Positions 32,249-34,453 of a stretch of DNA of 34,453 nt are shown in pieces. The notes beneath the pieces were generated by a model. It was not told the DNA's origin. It did not search any database and saw nothing but the letters and a program-made list of their open reading frames with translations. The stretch spans positions 1 through 34,453 of the forward strand of contig CANQYE010000011.1 in the NCBI GenBank assembly GCA_947627995.1, given 5' to 3'. Source of the stretch: an uncultured Bacilli bacterium. GTDB lineage: Bacteria > Bacillota_I > Bacilli_A > RF39 > UBA660. Position 1 is the stretch's first letter. Each line of letters begins with the position of its first letter. A program made the translations under genes and the position numbers.

Positions 32249-33208
32249 ATGAAAAAATTAAAATTAAAAAGAAAATATAAAATTTTATTATTTTTTATAA
32301 CTATATTACTAGCTATTATTTTTATAACTTTAATAATTAAAAATATAATTTATAGAAACTCTGATAAATATAAACTTTTAGAACGTGGATATAGTTATAA
32401 AGAAGTTGCTGCCTTTGAAGAAAAATTAAGTAAAAAAAGAATTGAAAAATTAACTACGACCAAAAAAAATGACGTTATTTATAAAATAATAACACAAAAA
32501 TATTATATTTCTAAAAATCTCGATCGATATTTAGCATACCAAGCTTTAAAACCGGAAACTAAAATTAAGGATGTTATTGCTATTGTTAATGTAAATGCTG
32601 ATAATGAATGGTATGATAAAAATACTGTTAAAGAAACTGACATGTCTAAAGGAGATTTAATATTAGTTAATAAATTTAATTATTTAAAACCAGATTATAT
32701 TCCAGATGATCTAGAAACAATATCTATCCAATATGCATATAATGATAATCAAGTTCGAAAACATGTTAACAAAGCTTATATAGAAATGTGGAAGCAAGCA
32801 AAAAGTGATGGTGTTTTGATAATTGCTAGTTCCTCTTTTAGAAAATATGAATGGCAAGATACTTTATTTAAAAGATATACAGTTCAAAAAGGAGAAGCCT
32901 ATGCCGAATCAGTTTCAGCGCGTCCAGGGTATTCTGAACATCAAAGCGGGCTAACAATCGATATATTAACTACTAATACAACAATGGCATCATTTGATCA
33001 AACTGATGCATTTAAATGGTTAGAAAAAAATGCTTATAAGTATGGTTTTATAATTAGATATCCAAAAGGCAAAACGTATTTAACTGGCTATAGTTATGAA
33101 TCTTGGCATTATAGATATGTTGGTAAAGAAGTTGCTTCTAAAATTTATAAAGAAAAAATTACATTTGACGAATACTATGCTTATTATATTGAAAATAAAC
33201 AAAATTAA
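32249..33208 (+). CDS. M15B-family D,D-carboxypeptidase (VanY-like), membrane-anchored
   Basis: 319 residues. A short basic N terminus is followed by one hydrophobic helix at about 10-32, which anchors the protein with its catalytic domain outside. The zinc and catalytic residues of the VanY family are present: SEHQSGLTID (His231, Asp238) and ESWHYRY (Glu284, His287). These enzymes remove the terminal D-Ala of peptidoglycan. The frame opens at 32192, but AGAGGTG precedes ATG 32249, and a promoter lies between the two. Nothing nearby (no vanHAX, vanRS) suggests glycopeptide resistance; a housekeeping role with dacF is more likely. Confidence 0.92.
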   Translation: MKKLKLKRKYKILLFFITILLAIIFITLIIKNIIYRNSDKYKLLERGYSYKEVAAFEEKLSKKRIEKLTTTKKNDVIYKIITQKYYISKNLDRYLAYQALKPETKIKDVIAIVNVNADNEWYDKNTVKETDMSKGDLILVNKFNYLKPDYIPDDLETISIQYAYNDNQVRKHVNKAYIEMWKQAKSDGVLIIASSSFRKYEWQDTLFKRYTVQKGEAYAESVSARPGYSEHQSGLTIDILTTNTTMASFDQTDAFKWLEKNAYKYGFIIRYPKGKTYLTGYSYESWHYRYVGKEVASKIYKEKITFDEYYAYYIENKQN

Positions 33209-33210
33209 TA

Positions 33211-33242
33211 AAAAAAGAATGATTATTTTCATTCTTTTTTTT
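33211..33242. terminator. Bidirectional terminator between vanY and the sortase-anchored gene
   Basis: AAAAAAGAATG (33211-33221), an eight-base loop and CATTCTTTTTT (33230-33240) form an 11-bp stem. T runs follow on both strands. It serves the two convergent genes. Confidence 0.8.
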
Positions 33243-33247
33243 ATTAT

Positions 33248-34453
33248 TTATATTTTAAAAGTTATTTTTTTCGCAATAAATTTATATAATATCAAACAGC
33301 CACCCAAAACAAATATTATACTAATTATATTAACTACCCCTGTTTTGGGATTTTCAATTTTTTCGTTTTGTTTATTTTGAGTATTATTTTGGGTATTATT
33401 ATTTTCATTCTTATTAGTGTTATTATCTTTTACTTCTTCACTATGATTATTTGAAGATTTATAATTTAAAGTTAAATTATATATTTTATTGAAATTACCA
33501 TTTGTTACTTTTATTGTATATTTAGAATTTTTATCAATTTTCTCTATAGTATATTCAACTGAACCCTTATTACTTTTACATGATTTGTTTTCTTGATCAC
33601 AAATCATTATAGTAGCATTTGAATCTGTAGCAACAGCCAATATTTTCCCACTATTCTCTAAAGCATCTATAGAATATTCGGTTTTATTTGAATCAAAATT
33701 AGGTATTTTAAATAAATTAGTTGGGGACGTTAAACTTTTTAATGTTGTATCTCTTTCCTCTTCTTCTTCAACTATTCTATTTACAACTAAGGTATAATCT
33801 TTTTTCTCACTTCCATTTGTTACCATTATGTAAAATGTTATAGAATTAAGATTTCCAAATTGTTCTCCATGAGAAACTGACCCAGTTCCTGATTTGCAAT
33901 TTGTTTCTTTTCCATTTATACATATTTTTACAGTTGCGCTTGAATCTGTCGATGTTGCTGTTATATCTAATCCTAATGCTACAGTCTGTGCTGTATAATT
34001 TGTTTTATCGGATGTTATATTTATATCATTAAATTTTGGGACGATTGATGTTATACTTTTTAATGTTGCATCCTTTTTTTCCTCTTTTTCTACTGTTTTA
34101 TTTACAACTAAGGTATAATTTTTTTCTTCACTTTCATTTGTTACCGTTATAGAAAATGTTATGGAATCAAGATTAGCAAATTGTTCTCCATGAGAAACTG
34201 ATCCGGTTCCTGATTTGCAATTTGATTTATTCCCATTTACACATATTTTTACAGTAGCACTTGGATCTGTTGATGTCGCTGTTATACTTAATCCTGGTTG
34301 TGTTGTTTCTGCTGTATAATTTGTTTTATCTGATGTTATATTTATATTATTAAAGCCCGGTGCTTCCGATGTTATGCTTTTTAATGTTGCATCCTTTTTT
34401 TCCTCTTTTTCTACTGTTTTATTTACAACTAAGGTATAATTTTTTTCTTCACT
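33248..34453 (-). CDS. Sortase-anchored surface protein with cadherin-like repeats (5' end missing)
   Basis: The 3' 1.2 kb of a gene that runs off the right edge; the frame is open throughout, so the ATG at 33826 is internal. At least 400 residues are visible. They contain two nearly identical 107-residue repeats and a diverged third. Each repeat has a LKSITS start, SDKTNYTA, ITATSTD and a KICINGKETNCKSGTGSVSH-type paired-cysteine motif, then an SITFSITVTN...YTLVVN strand pair. This resembles the cadherin-like beta-sandwich (PF12733) pattern. Acidic linkers (VEKEEKKD, VEEEEERD) join them. After an Asn-rich stretch the chain ends with NPKTG (33352-33338), a hydrophobic helix and a basic tail, a sortase sorting signal. 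It is probably wall-bound. No sortase gene is in the window. Confidence 0.85.
   Translation of the reverse strand, partial: SEEKNYTLVVNKTVEKEEKKDATLKSITSEAPGFNNINITSDKTNYTAETTQPGLSITATSTDPSATVKICVNGNKSNCKSGTGSVSHGEQFANLDSITFSITVTNESEEKNYTLVVNKTVEKEEKKDATLKSITSIVPKFNDINITSDKTNYTAQTVALGLDITATSTDSSATVKICINGKETNCKSGTGSVSHGEQFGNLNSITFYIMVTNGSEKKDYTLVVNRIVEEEEERDTTLKSLTSPTNLFKIPNFDSNKTEYSIDALENSGKILAVATDSNATIMICDQENKSCKSNKGSVEYTIEKIDKNSKYTIKVTNGNFNKIYNLTLNYKSSNNHSEEVKDNNTNKNENNNTQNNTQNKQNEKIENPKTGVVNIISIIFVLGGCLILYKFIAKKITFKI
33338..33352 (-). other. NPKTG sortase sorting motif
   Basis: The codons AAT CCC AAA ACA GGG encode NPKTG, 34 residues before the C terminus. It is followed by a hydrophobic helix (VVNIISIIFVLGGCLILY) and a KK-containing tail. 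This is a variant of LPXTG with Asn in the first position. Confidence 0.75.
33812..34453 (-). repeat. Tandem 321-bp repeats (107 residues each)
   Basis: Two copies in phase, 34453-34133 and 34132-33812. They align over their full length without gaps: the same landmark (act after ttcttc) recurs at 34453, 34132 and 33811, each exactly 321 bp apart. A third, more diverged copy follows below 33811. Most differences between the first two copies are single-base. The array continues beyond the window edge. Confidence 0.9.

Noticed and set aside
33096-33380. Plus-strand frame running from vanY into the sortase-anchored gene
   Set aside because: It overlaps the end of vanY, crosses a strong bidirectional terminator and is antisense to the sorting signal.
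1-34453. CRISPR array or restriction-modification system
   Set aside because: No regularly spaced short direct repeats, no cas-like genes, and no methyltransferase or restriction endonuclease were found.
1-34453. TGA recoded as tryptophan (Mycoplasma code)
   Set aside because: fhs ends with TGA at the expected family C terminus and tryptophans in conserved positions use TGG.

Overview
The window is a very AT-rich stretch of a bacterial chromosome. Its core genes (spoIVA, spoVIF, a spoIIAA/sigma-factor pair, dacF, ysxC/engB, rnpM, der, pnp/rpsO) are those of a Gram-positive, spore-forming member of the Firmicutes (Bacilli). TGA is used as a stop (for example the end of fhs), so this is not the recoded Mycoplasma code. 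Low GC, AT-only terminators, short intergenic gaps, a one-domain RimP and gene-poor versions of classical operons suggest a reduced-genome, uncultured gut-type Bacilli lineage (Erysipelotrichales/RF39-like). That placement is inference.

Layout. 1-3.7 kb, minus strand: spoIVA, fhs, spoVIF and a small Xre-type regulator with an operator-like palindrome over its promoter; a second Xre regulator is divergent at 3.85 kb. 4.1-11.1 kb, minus strand: der, a prepilin-like surface protein, ysxC, an orphan 119-aa gene, rasP, cdsA, khpA, rpsP, then a sporulation sigma factor directly after a SpoIIAA-like gene with no spoIIAB between them. dacF diverges at 11.4 kb. 12.6-19.3 kb, minus strand: pnp and rpsO, an M3 oligopeptidase and a fused ABC ATPase/permease. 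19.4-20.4 kb, plus strand: tRNA-Arg and a twice-frameshifted pseudogene behind a possibly structured leader. 20.4-26.2 kb, minus strand: uvsE, a DUF6512 membrane protein, and the rimP-nusA-rnpM-infB-rbfA translation/transcription operon. 26.3-28 kb: prs and a five-gene tRNA array (Val-Thr-Tyr-Gln-Lys). 28-34.4 kb is a cell-envelope region: a cysteine-rich CalY/TasA-like exported protein, two tandem FemX-type aminoacyltransferases, a DUF368 undecaprenyl-phosphate translocase, a VanY-type carboxypeptidase, and the C-terminal part of a sortase-anchored protein built of 107-residue cadherin-like repeats (the gene runs off the right edge).

How it fits together. Three themes recur: sporulation (spoIVA, spoVIF, spoIIAA, sigF-like, dacF), the information-processing core, and the cell wall and surface. 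The prepilin-like protein and the sortase-anchored protein share the same paired-cysteine beta-sandwich repeat, so they may belong to one surface system. Many genes carry a good sigma-A promoter (17-bp spacing), and an unusual number end inside the stem of their own terminator. Several regulatory arrangements stand out: a tRNA promoter embedded in the preceding terminator, a terminator-like hairpin in the rimP-nusA leader, a terminator between rpsO and pnp, and a hairpin covering the ribosome binding site of uvsE. No gene-free stretch exceeds about 300 bases.
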